Below, piece after piece: positions 1 through 7,818 of a stretch of DNA of 39,197 bases. This stretch comes from JACCTH01 sp035281645 (GTDB lineage: Bacteria > Actinomycetota > Acidimicrobiia > Spongiisociales > ZC4RG35). The DNA lies in contig DATEDN010000009.1 in the NCBI GenBank assembly GCA_035281645.1, forward strand, positions 1-39,197. The letters are read 5' to 3'. Every line of letters starts with the position of its first letter. The stretch's first letter is position 1. The notes beneath the pieces were generated by a model. It did not search any database. It was not told the origin of the DNA and worked only from the letters and a program-made list of their open reading frames with translations. Made by a program: the position numbers and the translations under genes.

Positions 1-323
1 GGTTGGACTCCCACGTCGAGCAGCCCATCGATCAGGCGGCGGTAGAAGTCGAGACCCTTTTGATTAACCTCTCCGAGCCCGTCGGGGATCACCCGGGTCC
101 AGGCCACCGACATTCGGTAGGCGGCCAACCCCAGGTCCGCCATCAGCTGCACATCTTCTTCCCACCGGTGATAGTGATCGCAGGCGACGTCACCCCGATC
201 GTTCAGCCTCCCTTGATCAGAGAAGGTGTCCCAGATCGACTGGCCCTTCCCATCCGTGCGCCCTCCCTCGATCTGATAGGCGGAGGTCGCCGCCCCCCAG
301 GCGAATCCAGCTGGAAACTTCAC
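1..323 (-). CDS. Glycoside hydrolase family 1 (beta-glucosidase-like), N-terminal part
   Basis: The N-terminal 107 codons of a GH1 enzyme; the rest lies beyond the left edge. GH1 enzymes hydrolyse beta-linked glucosides and galactosides in a TIM barrel. The translation opens with KFPAGFAWGAATSAYQIEGG, the classic GH1 N-terminal signature. It continues with SIWDTFSD, then DHYHRWEEDVQLMADLG and YRMSVAWTRVIP, which match the first barrel strands and the substrate-binding His region. I chose GTG at 323 because it directly precedes the FPxGFxWG motif and lies 5 bp after the stop of the ABC ATPase gene. The catalytic acid/base and nucleophile glutamates lie outside the window. The close spacing suggests cotranscription with the ABC importer, but substrate specificity cannot be read from this fragment. 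Confidence 0.9.
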   Translation of the reverse strand, partial: MKFPAGFAWGAATSAYQIEGGRTDGKGQSIWDTFSDQGRLNDRGDVACDHYHRWEEDVQLMADLGLAAYRMSVAWTRVIPDGLGEVNQKGLDFYRRLIDGLLDVGVQ

Positions 324-328
324 CGAAC

Positions 329-1399
329 TTATCGCGCGGTCAGCACCCAGCAGGCGTGGGCCGGGAAGGAGACCGTGACCGTGTCCCCCACGCTCGGCAA
401 CTCGAGCAGGCGCTCGTTGAAGAGATCGGCGGTGATCGATTCTCCGGCGCCGTTGGAATGAGCACGTTCGAGGCGGACTCTGACGATGGCCCCTAGGAAG
501 TTGACCGACTCAACGACCCCCGACACCTGATTCTCTTCCCCCGCCCCGAGGTCGAGCTCTTCGGGTCGGACCATGACATTCACTGGGGCCCCCACCGGTT
601 CCTCGATCGGGGTCGTGGTCCGAATGGCGACGTCACCGCATTGCACCGTCCCGGCGGCGGGGTCGATCACCCGGCCAGGAAGCTGGTTGAGCTTGCCGAC
701 GAAGGAAGCCACGAACTGAGTTTCGGGATAGTTGTAGATCTGGAATGGGGGTCCCACCTGCTCCATTGCTCCCCGGCTCATGACGACCACCCGATCGGAG
801 AGGGCCATCGCTTCTTCCTGATCGTGGGTGACGTAGATAGTCGTGATGTTGAGCTGGCGCTGAATGCGGCGGATCTCGTTGCGGAGCTCGTCACGAATCT
901 TGGCGTCAAGAGCGGAGAGCGGCTCGTCGAGCAACAGCACCTGCGGGCTGATAGCCAGCGCTCGGGCCAGGGCTACCCGCTGCTGCTGGCCGCCGGAGAG
1001 CTCGTGGGGATAGTTGTCTCCCTTGTCCGGCATATGGATCAGCTCCAGGAGTTCAGTCACTCGGGACTTGATCTCGGAACGGGGAGTCTTCTTGAGCTTC
1101 AGTCCGAAACCGACGTTCTGACCAACGGTCATGTTGGGGAAGAGCGCGTACTGCTGAAATACCATTCCCACATCGCGTTCGTTGGGTCGGGCATTAGTGA
1201 TGTCGCGACCGTTGAGGCTGATGCGCCCGCTCGAGGGCTTCTCGAAGCCGGCGATCATGCGCAGGGTCGTGGTCTTGCCGCACCCCGAGGGCCCGAGGAA
1301 CGAGACGAACTCTCCCGCCTCGACATCGAGATTGAAATCCTCAACCGCGGCATTGGCGCCGAATTGCTTGCGCACGTGCTGGAGTGTTAGAAAAGCCAT
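329..1399 (-). CDS. ABC transporter ATP-binding protein (PotA-like)
   Basis: 356-residue ATPase that powers the importer encoded by the three genes upstream of it. Walker A GPSGCGKTT is at residues 36-44, the Q-loop FQQYALFP near 81-88, the signature LSGGQQQR at 134-141, and Walker B VLLLDEP at 154-160 followed by the D-loop SALD. The switch His is in YVTHDQEEA. Residues from about 240 to the end fit the TOBE/OB regulatory domain of the PotA/FbpC/MalK class. The ATG start overlaps the stop of the second permease by one base (TGATG), so translation is probably coupled. The family covers polyamine, iron, thiamine, phosphonate and sugar importers, so the substrate is not fixed by this protein. 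Confidence 0.95.
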   Translation of the reverse strand: MAFLTLQHVRKQFGANAAVEDFNLDVEAGEFVSFLGPSGCGKTTTLRMIAGFEKPSSGRISLNGRDITNARPNERDVGMVFQQYALFPNMTVGQNVGFGLKLKKTPRSEIKSRVTELLELIHMPDKGDNYPHELSGGQQQRVALARALAISPQVLLLDEPLSALDAKIRDELRNEIRRIQRQLNITTIYVTHDQEEAMALSDRVVVMSRGAMEQVGPPFQIYNYPETQFVASFVGKLNQLPGRVIDPAAGTVQCGDVAIRTTTPIEEPVGAPVNVMVRPEELDLGAGEENQVSGVVESVNFLGAIVRVRLERAHSNGAGESITADLFNERLLELPSVGDTVTVSFPAHACWVLTAR

Positions 1400-2256
1400 C
1401 AGACCGCCTTCTTCGGCTTCGACGAGGGTTGGCGTCGAGCCAGGAACGAAATGATCCCCATTGCCAACCAGGTCATGGCAAAGCTCAACACGGTTAGGGC
1501 AGCCGGTTCGGCCACGAAGTTACGGACCAAATTGGACATGTAGGGCCCGAATGTGTGCTGTCCCATATACAAAGCGATGGTCAGCTCGCCAATGACGATG
1601 GCGAAGGTCAGTAGGGCCCCCGAAAGCAGAGCCACCCGGAGGTTGGGGAAAATCACCCGGCGAATGATCGTCGGCCACTTCGCCCCCAGACTCTGGGCCG
1701 CTTCCGTCAAGGTGCGGACGTTGATGGCCCGAAGCCCGTTGTCGACCGAGCGATACATATAGGGAAACGAGAGGGCGGCGTAAGCGCAGATCAACATCAC
1801 CCGCGTCGATCCGTAGGTGGAGAGGACTGCCAGCGGGGGGCGGCTGTACATCCGGATCAGGCCAAAAACGAGCACAACTGCCGGAATCACGAAAGGGAGG
1901 AGGGTGATGAACTCGATCACCGAACGGAGCTTCGGCACCCGCAGGGTGACCCAATAGGCGGTGGGAACGATGACGAGCAGGGAGACGAAGATGGTGAGGA
2001 CCGCATTGATGGCCGATTCCCCGAACGTTCGCAAGAACTCCGGATCGGAGACGACGCGGCGGAACGCCTCAAAACTGAAGGTGCCACCGATGGCCCGGAA
2101 TGCCCGTTCTCCCGTGGCGATCAGGGGAGTAAGAAAGTAGGCGATGCCGGCAAGGAGGATCAGCCAGGCCATGACCTTGCTGCCGGTGCCGGCCTTGGCC
2201 GGAGTCACCACCGCAGCCGGAGTTTCGACCGCGGTGGGGGCGGCGGTAACGGTCAT
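1399..2256 (-). CDS. ABC transporter permease (PotC-like)
   Basis: Inner-membrane permease of about 285 residues. After a cytoplasmic Thr/Ala-rich tail it has a first TM near VMAWLILLAGIAYFLTPL and then five more hydrophobic segments. The EAA loop reads EAAQSLGAKWPTIIRRVIFP, which is where the ATPase docks. This is a binding-protein-dependent transport (MetI-like) fold. I chose ATG at 2256 because it forms a 4-bp ATGA overlap with the stop of the preceding permease. A GTG at 2265 in the same frame is an alternative that adds three residues. It pairs with the other permease to form a heterodimeric channel. Confidence 0.93.
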   Translation of the reverse strand: MTVTAAPTAVETPAAVVTPAKAGTGSKVMAWLILLAGIAYFLTPLIATGERAFRAIGGTFSFEAFRRVVSDPEFLRTFGESAINAVLTIFVSLLVIVPTAYWVTLRVPKLRSVIEFITLLPFVIPAVVLVFGLIRMYSRPPLAVLSTYGSTRVMLICAYAALSFPYMYRSVDNGLRAINVRTLTEAAQSLGAKWPTIIRRVIFPNLRVALLSGALLTFAIVIGELTIALYMGQHTFGPYMSNLVRNFVAEPAALTVLSFAMTWLAMGIISFLARRQPSSKPKKAV

Positions 2257-3131
2257 CCCAGCCACCTTTCCGCCCGCCGTTGCAAGATCGTGTAGATGCC
2301 GATTGAGATCCCCATGATCACCACCATCCCCATCGCCACTGCGTACCCGAGCCCCTGGTTCTGAAGCACATCACCGGAGATCTGGGCTCCGATCAAGATC
2401 GTGGCCAGGCGCAAAGTGCCGCCGGTCAACGCGTATGCCGTGGCGTGAGCGCCAAAGGCATTGCCAAAGAGCAGGATGATGGTGCCGAGGATCGAAGGCA
2501 ACAGCACCGGCAATGCGACGTGCCGCCAGTACTGCCAGGAGGTGGCTCCCAAGTTCTCCGAGGCCTCCTTCCATTCTTTCTTTAGACCCTCTAGGGCCGG
2601 AGTAATGGTCAGCACCATCAGCGGGAACTGGAAGAACATGTACACCACCGACAGGCCCCAGAAGTTGTACAGGGAAAATCCGGATTGGTAGAGCTCGACG
2701 CCGAAGAAGCCGAAGAGGGCGGTGATCAGGCCGATCCGCCCGAGGGTGAAGATGAAGGCGGCCGCCAAGGGGACACCGGCAAAGTTGGAGGCCACCCCGG
2801 AAAAGGTGGTGAGAAGCGACCGAAACGGCCGTGGCAACCCGCCGTAGATAACCGCCCAGGCCATGAGGAAACCAAAGACGCCACCGACGATGGCGGTAAC
2901 CAGGCTGATGCGAACCGAGAGCCCATAAGCCTCGAGGACTTGGGGGTCGGTTAGCTGTCGGTAGTTGAGAAGGGTCCACCCACCCTCGTTGGCTTGGAAA
3001 CTGCGGACCAGCAGGATGGCGGCCGGACCGAGCAGGAAGGCGGTCGAGAACAGCAGAAAGGGAACGATCCCTACCCAGTTCCAGGTGCGAGGTGGGGGGC
3101 GGTTGCCCCCCACCTCACTGATTGAGGTCAC
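2253..3131 (-). CDS. ABC transporter permease (PotB-like)
   Basis: 292-residue MetI-like permease. It starts with a short polar N-terminus, then WVGIVPFLLFSTAFLLGPAAILLVRSF as the first TM helix, and has about six TM segments overall. The EAA loop is KEASENLGATSWQYWRHVALP, matching the coupling helix of PotB/FbpB-type permeases. The GTG start at 3131 directly abuts the stop of the solute-binding protein gene (3132-3134). Order and spacing (binding protein, permease, permease, ATPase) give a compact four-gene operon read on the minus strand. Confidence 0.93.
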   Translation of the reverse strand: MTSISEVGGNRPPPRTWNWVGIVPFLLFSTAFLLGPAAILLVRSFQANEGGWTLLNYRQLTDPQVLEAYGLSVRISLVTAIVGGVFGFLMAWAVIYGGLPRPFRSLLTTFSGVASNFAGVPLAAAFIFTLGRIGLITALFGFFGVELYQSGFSLYNFWGLSVVYMFFQFPLMVLTITPALEGLKKEWKEASENLGATSWQYWRHVALPVLLPSILGTIILLFGNAFGAHATAYALTGGTLRLATILIGAQISGDVLQNQGLGYAVAMGMVVIMGISIGIYTILQRRAERWLG

Positions 3132-4307
3132 TCAGCCTCCGACGTTGACGCCGACGACCGAGTCCCACTGGGTGGTGATCGCTTCGCTAGCCGCCTCGAT
3201 CTGATCAAGTGTCGGGAAGACTGCTCCCTCGACGTCTGGCAGTCGATCGAGCTTCTCTTGCGGCACCGCGTTGTTCGCCACGAGGTCTTCATAACGAATC
3301 GGATGGCAGTAACCGTCGAGCCACAGGTTTTGTCCCTCATCGGAGTAGAGGAACTCCATCCAGAGCTTGGCGGCGTTGGGTTGCGGCGCATAGGCACTGA
3401 TGCCTTGCACGTAGACCCCGGCATAACGTCCGCTCGCCGGCACCACCACCTCGATATTGGCGATGTCGGCGTTCGCATCGCGGTTGGCGAGGGCGTTGTA
3501 GGTCCAGCGGATAGTGATCGGGGTCTCACCCGACGCCACCGTTCCTGACTCGGCGATCACAGGCACCAGATTGCCTGCCTCCGCCAGTTGGGCAAAGAAC
3601 TCGAGACCGGGCTCGACATCGTCGAGCGAACCGCCGTTGGCCAGGCCGGCAGCCGTAACAGCCGCTATGGCCTGCGCCGAGACCCGGGGATCACCGGCCA
3701 GGGCGATGGCGCCGTTGTACTCGGGATTCAACAGGTCAGCCCAGTCCTGGGGGACGTTCTCCACCACATCGGCGTTGACCTCGAAGGCCAGCACTCCGTA
3801 GTAATCCCCGTACCAGTAGCCCTCGGGATCCTTGGCATCCTCTGGAATTGAATCCCATGTCGACACCATGTAGGGCTGGAGGAGACCCTCTTCCTTGGCC
3901 GGCTCGGCGAAGCCGAGACCGATGTCAACGACGTCGGGAGCCTGGGGGCCGGTGCTTCCCTGATTGGCTCGGATGGCTTCAAGCTCGTCGGCCGATCCTG
4001 CATCCGGAGCCAGTCCGTTGTAGGTGAGGCCGTACTTCTCGGTAAACGTGTCGATCACGCCTCCGTAGTTGCACCAGTCTCGGGGGAGGGCAATGGTGGT
4101 GAGGGTTCCCTCCGCCTGGGCGGCGGCGATCAGGTCTTCCATGCCCCCGGCCCCGGCGGCCGTGGTCTCGGTTCCTCCCCCGGCCGTCGTCGCCGGCGCT
4201 TCGCCGGCGGTGGTGGCAGGGGCTGGAGCGGTGGTGGTTGCTGCTGTTCCTCCGCAGGCTGTAACCAGCAGCCCGAATACGAGGAGAAGTATGAATTTCC
4301 GTTTCAG
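3132..4307 (-). CDS. ABC transporter solute-binding lipoprotein
   Basis: Extracellular solute-binding protein of the PotD/iron-binding class, about 391 residues, anchored as a lipoprotein. The N-terminus KRKFILLLVFGLLVTACGG has a clear lipobox (VTAC) and is followed by a Thr/Ala/Pro linker typical of actinobacterial lipoproteins. The mature part has ALPRDWCNYGGVIDTF, GPQAPDVVDIGLGFA and KDPEGYWYGDYYGVLAFEV, as in proteins usually labelled putative spermidine/putrescine binding proteins. I chose a CTG start at 4307 because a strong AAGGAGG lies 5 nt upstream on the coding strand and it gives a compact signal peptide. An in-frame GTG at 4325 is the conservative alternative. The true ligand is unknown. 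Confidence 0.9.
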   Translation of the reverse strand: MKRKFILLLVFGLLVTACGGTAATTTAPAPATTAGEAPATTAGGGTETTAAGAGGMEDLIAAAQAEGTLTTIALPRDWCNYGGVIDTFTEKYGLTYNGLAPDAGSADELEAIRANQGSTGPQAPDVVDIGLGFAEPAKEEGLLQPYMVSTWDSIPEDAKDPEGYWYGDYYGVLAFEVNADVVENVPQDWADLLNPEYNGAIALAGDPRVSAQAIAAVTAAGLANGGSLDDVEPGLEFFAQLAEAGNLVPVIAESGTVASGETPITIRWTYNALANRDANADIANIEVVVPASGRYAGVYVQGISAYAPQPNAAKLWMEFLYSDEGQNLWLDGYCHPIRYEDLVANNAVPQEKLDRLPDVEGAVFPTLDQIEAASEAITTQWDSVVGVNVGG

Positions 4308-4380
4308 GTGTGCCTCCTTCGACACTGTGGATCGCCAAGTTAACGAGCCGCCGACGGGAGTGCCGTCTAGGTTTCCTGGC
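4308..4380. promoter_or_regulatory. Divergent promoter region, transporter operon / pyrophosphatase operon
   Basis: 73-bp non-coding gap between two divergent operons. For the plus-strand pyrophosphatase, TAGGTT at 4368-4373 fits an actinobacterial TANNNT -10 element ending 7 nt before the ATG, which suggests a leaderless transcript. For the minus-strand transporter, TAACTT (positions 4342 down to 4337) is a candidate -10, with AAGGAGG closer to the start. No convincing -35 boxes were seen. These are eye-read motifs. Confidence 0.4.
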
Positions 4381-4983
4381 ATGTTCACCTCGTGGCGGCC
4401 CCACCCCTGGCACGGCCTTCCGGTGGGACCTGAGCCGCCCCTGCTGGTCAACGCCTACATCGAGATCACTCCTTTCGACGTGATCAAGTACGAGGTCGAC
4501 AAGCCGAGCGGCTACCTCAAGGTCGACCGCCCCCAGCAAACCTCGTCCTCGCCTCCCACCCTCTACGGCTTCATTCCTCAGACCTTCTGCGCCGAAGCCG
4601 TCGCTGCCCTCTGCCCTGGTGCCAACGGGGGAGATGGCGACCCCCTCGATATCTGCGTGATCTCCGAGCGCCCGATCGACCGAGCCGACATCCTCCTGAC
4701 GGCGCGGGCCGTCGGCGGCCTTCAGATCGTCGACGAAGGCGAGGCCGACGACAAGGTGGTGGCGGTTCTCAGCAAAGATCCGGTTTGGGGAGGGGTTGTG
4801 GAGCTGGCGCAGCTCCCACTTGCTTTGGTCGACCGGCTCGCCCACTATTTCGAGACCTACAAGCAGATATCGGGGCAGCCCGACGTGATCACAATTCAGG
4901 AGCGTTACGGAGCAGAGCACGCCGGCCGCCTGATCGAGGCGGCCCAGCAGGACTATCAGAGTCACTACCCGAAAGGAAGCTGA
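4381..4983 (+). CDS. ppa: Inorganic pyrophosphatase (class I)
   Basis: Family I soluble inorganic pyrophosphatase, about 200 residues; hydrolyses PPi to drive biosynthetic reactions forward. The signature GDGDPLDICV covers residues 84-93, with metal-binding Asp85, Asp87 and Asp90. A further acidic patch, EADDKVVAV, follows near 121-129. Other family landmarks are KYEVDKPSGYLKVDRP (36-51) and YGFIPQTFC (62-70). I chose ATG at 4381 because the start PHPWHG matches the usual PWHD N-terminus of this group; the frame is open far upstream, but that part is antisense to the binding-protein gene. The stop overlaps the next start as TGATG. The LYGFIPQT region replaces the more usual YPANYGFIPxT, a modest divergence. 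Confidence 0.93.
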   Translation: MFTSWRPHPWHGLPVGPEPPLLVNAYIEITPFDVIKYEVDKPSGYLKVDRPQQTSSSPPTLYGFIPQTFCAEAVAALCPGANGGDGDPLDICVISERPIDRADILLTARAVGGLQIVDEGEADDKVVAVLSKDPVWGGVVELAQLPLALVDRLAHYFETYKQISGQPDVITIQERYGAEHAGRLIEAAQQDYQSHYPKGS

Positions 4984-6392
4984 TGTCGATCCTGATCAAG
5001 AACGGAACTGTCATCACCTCCTCCGGCCAGCAGGAGGCCGACGTACTGGTGGTTGGCGAGAAGGTGGATCGCGTCTCCGCCCGCGGAACCAGCACCGAGG
5101 CGGACGAGGTCATCGACGCCACGGGCAAGTACGTCGTTCCGGGTGGAATCGACGTGCACACTCACATGGAGCTGCCATTCGGCGGCACGTTCGCGTCGGA
5201 TGACTTCGAGACGGGAACCAGGGCGGCCGCCTGGGGAGGAACCACGACCATCATCGACTTCGCCGTCCAAACCAAGGGTCAAAACTTGATGGACGGCTAT
5301 GAGGCCTGGCGGTCCAAAGCCGATGGCAATTGCGCCATCGACTATGGCTTTCATCTCATCGTGGGCGATGTCACCGACCAGTCGCTCAAGGAGATGGACA
5401 TCGCCATGGGCGAAGGTGTGACTTCGTTCAAGATGTTCATGGCCTATCCGGGCGTCTTCTACTCCACCGACGGCGAGATCTTCCGAGCGATGCAGAAGGC
5501 GGCCGAAAACGGGGCCACGATCATGATGCACGCCGAAAATGGAATCGCGATCGACGTGCTCATCGCCCAGGCGCTGGAGCGAGGCGAGACCGATCCCATC
5601 TACCACGGCATCGTCCGTCGCTCGATTCTCGAAGGCGAGGCCACTCATCGGGCCATCAAGCTGGCCGAGTTGGCCGGGTGTCCCCTCTACGTGGTGCACA
5701 TGTCGGCGCTCGAGGCGCTGGCAGAGGTGACCAACGCCCGCGACGAGGGGCTCAACGTTTTCGCCGAGACCTGTCCCCAGTATCTGTTCCTTGATCTCGA
5801 TGATCTCGGAAATGGCTTCGAGGGCGCCAAGTTCGTCTGCTCGCCGCCGCTTCGCGATCGAGCGGAAGGTCATCAGGAGGCGCTCTGGTCCGGCCTTGCC
5901 ACCAACGACCTCCAGATCGTGTCCACCGATCACTGCCCGTTCTGCTTCGAGGATCATCCAGAGCTCGGGCGGCAGAAACGGTTGGGTGAGGGCGATTTTT
6001 CGAAGATCCCCAATGGACTCCCCGGAGTCGAGCACCGCGTGGAGTTGATCTACCACGGTGCCGTGGCCGAGGAGCGATTGTCGTTGGAGCGCTGGGTGGA
6101 GGTCTGCGCCACAACTCCGGCCCGGATGTTCGGCCTGTATCCCCGCAAGGGCACGATCGCCGTTGGCTCCGACGCCGACATCGTCATCTTCGATCCCGAG
6201 AAGCGCCACCAGCTCTCAGCGGCGACGCACCACATGCGCACCGACTACTCCTGTTACGAAGGGATGGAGGTTTCGGGTGGGGTCGATACGGTGCTGTCGC
6301 GGGGGCGGGTGATCATCTCCGGCGACCAATACCGCGGATCCAAGGGAGACGGGCAATATCTAATCCGCGAGCTCAATCAGTACCTCGTTTGA
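4983..6392 (+). CDS. hydA: Dihydropyrimidinase / D-hydantoinase
   Basis: 469-residue cyclic amidohydrolase that opens 5,6-dihydrouracil, dihydrothymine or hydantoins to N-carbamoyl amino acids. The binuclear metal site is visible: DVHTHMELPFGG gives His59 and His61, the carbamylated lysine is Lys150 in TSFKMFMAYPG, then His183 in MMHAENG, His239 in YVVHMSALEA and Asp316 in STDHCPF. This is the full set for the dihydropyrimidinase family, and the length is normal. The ATG at 4983 overlaps the pyrophosphatase stop by one base. Nearby mmsA and the F420-type oxidoreductase support a role in reductive pyrimidine or hydantoin catabolism. A beta-ureidopropionase and an aminotransferase, needed to complete the pathway, are not in this window. 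Confidence 0.95.
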   Translation: MSILIKNGTVITSSGQQEADVLVVGEKVDRVSARGTSTEADEVIDATGKYVVPGGIDVHTHMELPFGGTFASDDFETGTRAAAWGGTTTIIDFAVQTKGQNLMDGYEAWRSKADGNCAIDYGFHLIVGDVTDQSLKEMDIAMGEGVTSFKMFMAYPGVFYSTDGEIFRAMQKAAENGATIMMHAENGIAIDVLIAQALERGETDPIYHGIVRRSILEGEATHRAIKLAELAGCPLYVVHMSALEALAEVTNARDEGLNVFAETCPQYLFLDLDDLGNGFEGAKFVCSPPLRDRAEGHQEALWSGLATNDLQIVSTDHCPFCFEDHPELGRQKRLGEGDFSKIPNGLPGVEHRVELIYHGAVAEERLSLERWVEVCATTPARMFGLYPRKGTIAVGSDADIVIFDPEKRHQLSAATHHMRTDYSCYEGMEVSGGVDTVLSRGRVIISGDQYRGSKGDGQYLIRELNQYLV

Positions 6393-6811
6393 TGCGGCGG
6401 CTATCAGCTCTCGCCGCTCTTGCGTTCGTGCTTCTCGCCTGCGGGCAGCAATCCGTGTTCAGCCTCCCGGTCGGCACCTGCTTCGACGACCAAGCTGATG
6501 GTGAGATCTCGTCGGTGCCGGAAGTCAATTGCGCCGAGCCCCACGACAACGAGGTCTTCGCCCTGATCGAGTACACCGAGACCGATACCTATCCGGGTAC
6601 GGATCAGATGTCCGAAATCTCAGAAGAGCTTTGCAGGGCACAATTCGCTGGATACGTCGGGATCGATTACGAGAGTTCGGTGCTGGAGGTGTTCCCCATC
6701 TTTCCCACTGAGGAGAGCTGGAACGAGGACGAAGATCGCGAGATCATCTGTGCGCTCTACAACGACGATCTATCGAAGATCACCGGATCGATGGAGGGCG
6801 CTGCCCGCTAG
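6392..6811 (+). CDS. Lipoprotein with septum-formation-type domain
   Basis: 139-residue lipoprotein. The signal peptide MRRLSALAALAFVLLACG carries a lipobox (LLAC). The remainder resembles the septum formation domain family common in actinobacteria, with VGTCFDD, NCAEPHDNEVFA and a late EIICALYN. These give conserved Cys residues that probably form disulfides, and the PHDNEV motif typical of the family. The ATG at 6392 overlaps the hydantoinase stop (TGATG), and the stop overlaps the next gene's GTG (TAGTG). It is probably an outward-facing envelope protein carried in the operon. The domain name derives from similarity only and its biochemical role is unknown. Confidence 0.72.
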   Translation: MRRLSALAALAFVLLACGQQSVFSLPVGTCFDDQADGEISSVPEVNCAEPHDNEVFALIEYTETDTYPGTDQMSEISEELCRAQFAGYVGIDYESSVLEVFPIFPTEESWNEDEDREIICALYNDDLSKITGSMEGAAR

Positions 6812-7818
6812 TGCCCCGAGCAGTGGTGCTAGGGGGAACCGGAAGCATTGGCCAGGCGATAGCCCGGAGGCTGATTCCGGTGGGCTGGTCGGTGGAATTA
6901 ACCGGACGAACTGGTGGTCGCCTCCCCCCCGATCTCATCAGGGCGGGTGTCGAGTTCCGGCAGGCTGATCGCTCCGACATACACATGCTGCGAGAGACCT
7001 TGAGCGATGGGGCCGACCTCTTGGTTGACTGTGCTTGCTACACGGCCGTCGACGCCCGTTCCCTCCTCCCCATCCTCTCCGACGTCGAATCGGCGGTGAT
7101 GATCTCCAGCAAGGCGGTCTATGTCGACGAGAGGGGGAGACACGTCAATTCGGAATCCCCACCGCACTTTCCCTTGCCGATCCGCGAATCCCAGCCGACA
7201 GTGACACCGGCCGACGGGGACTATCGAACTGCCGAGGGTTATGCATCAAACAAAGTGGCAGCCGAACAAGTTCTGCTGGACAGCGGCGCCCCGTTGACAG
7301 TCCTGAGGCCATCCAAAGTTCATGGGGCCGGGGCGCAGCGTCCCCGCGAATGGGTCTTCGTGAAACGGGTGCTTGATCATCGCCCCGCCGTTTTCCTGGC
7401 CAATCGGGGCGAGGGCATCGATCACACCAGCGCCGCGGCCAACATCGCCGCTCTCGTCGAACGGGTTGCGGCCCTACCTGGTCGGAGGGTCCTCAACAGT
7501 GCCGATCCCGACGCTCCCTCGGCTCTTGAGATCGCCCGCGTCGTGGCTGAGCATCTCGATCACATGTGGCAAGAGGTCCTGCTCGATCGACGCAACGAGG
7601 GCCTGGGTTCGCATCCTTGGGACGCTGCATTCCCGATTGTCCTCGATACCGGCGCCGCCCTCGAGCTCGGATATCAGCCCGCCGGGAGCTTCGCCGAAAC
7701 CGTGACCGAAGAGATCGACTGGCTCGTGAACGAGCCAGAGCGAAGGCCGGCTTCGGATGATCCCTTCTTCGCTCCCTTTCTCGACTACGAGGCCGAGGAT
7801 CGATACCTCGGCGACTAG
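6811..7818 (+). CDS. NAD-dependent epimerase/dehydratase-like (atypical SDR) protein
   Basis: 335 residues with a Rossmann fold. The N-terminal VVLGGTGSIGQAIARRL gives the GxxGxxG nucleotide-binding motif of extended/atypical short-chain dehydrogenases. GYASNKVAAEQVLL supplies a YxxxK-like segment (Tyr-Ala-Ser-Asn-Lys), and the LRPSKVHGAG stretch matches the sugar-nucleotide epimerase family. The start is GTG at 6811 overlapping the lipoprotein stop. The gene ends at the palindrome CTAG, which is also the stop of the convergent protease gene. The substrate cannot be inferred, and it may not belong to the pyrimidine pathway. Confidence 0.82.
   Translation: MPRAVVLGGTGSIGQAIARRLIPVGWSVELTGRTGGRLPPDLIRAGVEFRQADRSDIHMLRETLSDGADLLVDCACYTAVDARSLLPILSDVESAVMISSKAVYVDERGRHVNSESPPHFPLPIRESQPTVTPADGDYRTAEGYASNKVAAEQVLLDSGAPLTVLRPSKVHGAGAQRPREWVFVKRVLDHRPAVFLANRGEGIDHTSAAANIAALVERVAALPGRRVLNSADPDAPSALEIARVVAEHLDHMWQEVLLDRRNEGLGSHPWDAAFPIVLDTGAALELGYQPAGSFAETVTEEIDWLVNEPERRPASDDPFFAPFLDYEAEDRYLGD

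Noticed and set aside
3..461. 152-residue plus-strand frame at the left edge
   Set aside because: It is a shadow: the minus strand encodes the GH1 N-terminus and the end of the ABC ATPase in this interval.
4965..6209. 414-residue open frame on the minus strand opposite the hydantoinase
   Set aside because: It is antisense to a gene with all catalytic residues, has no family motif, and is the expected by-product of GC-rich codon bias. Many other long frames in the window are of the same kind.
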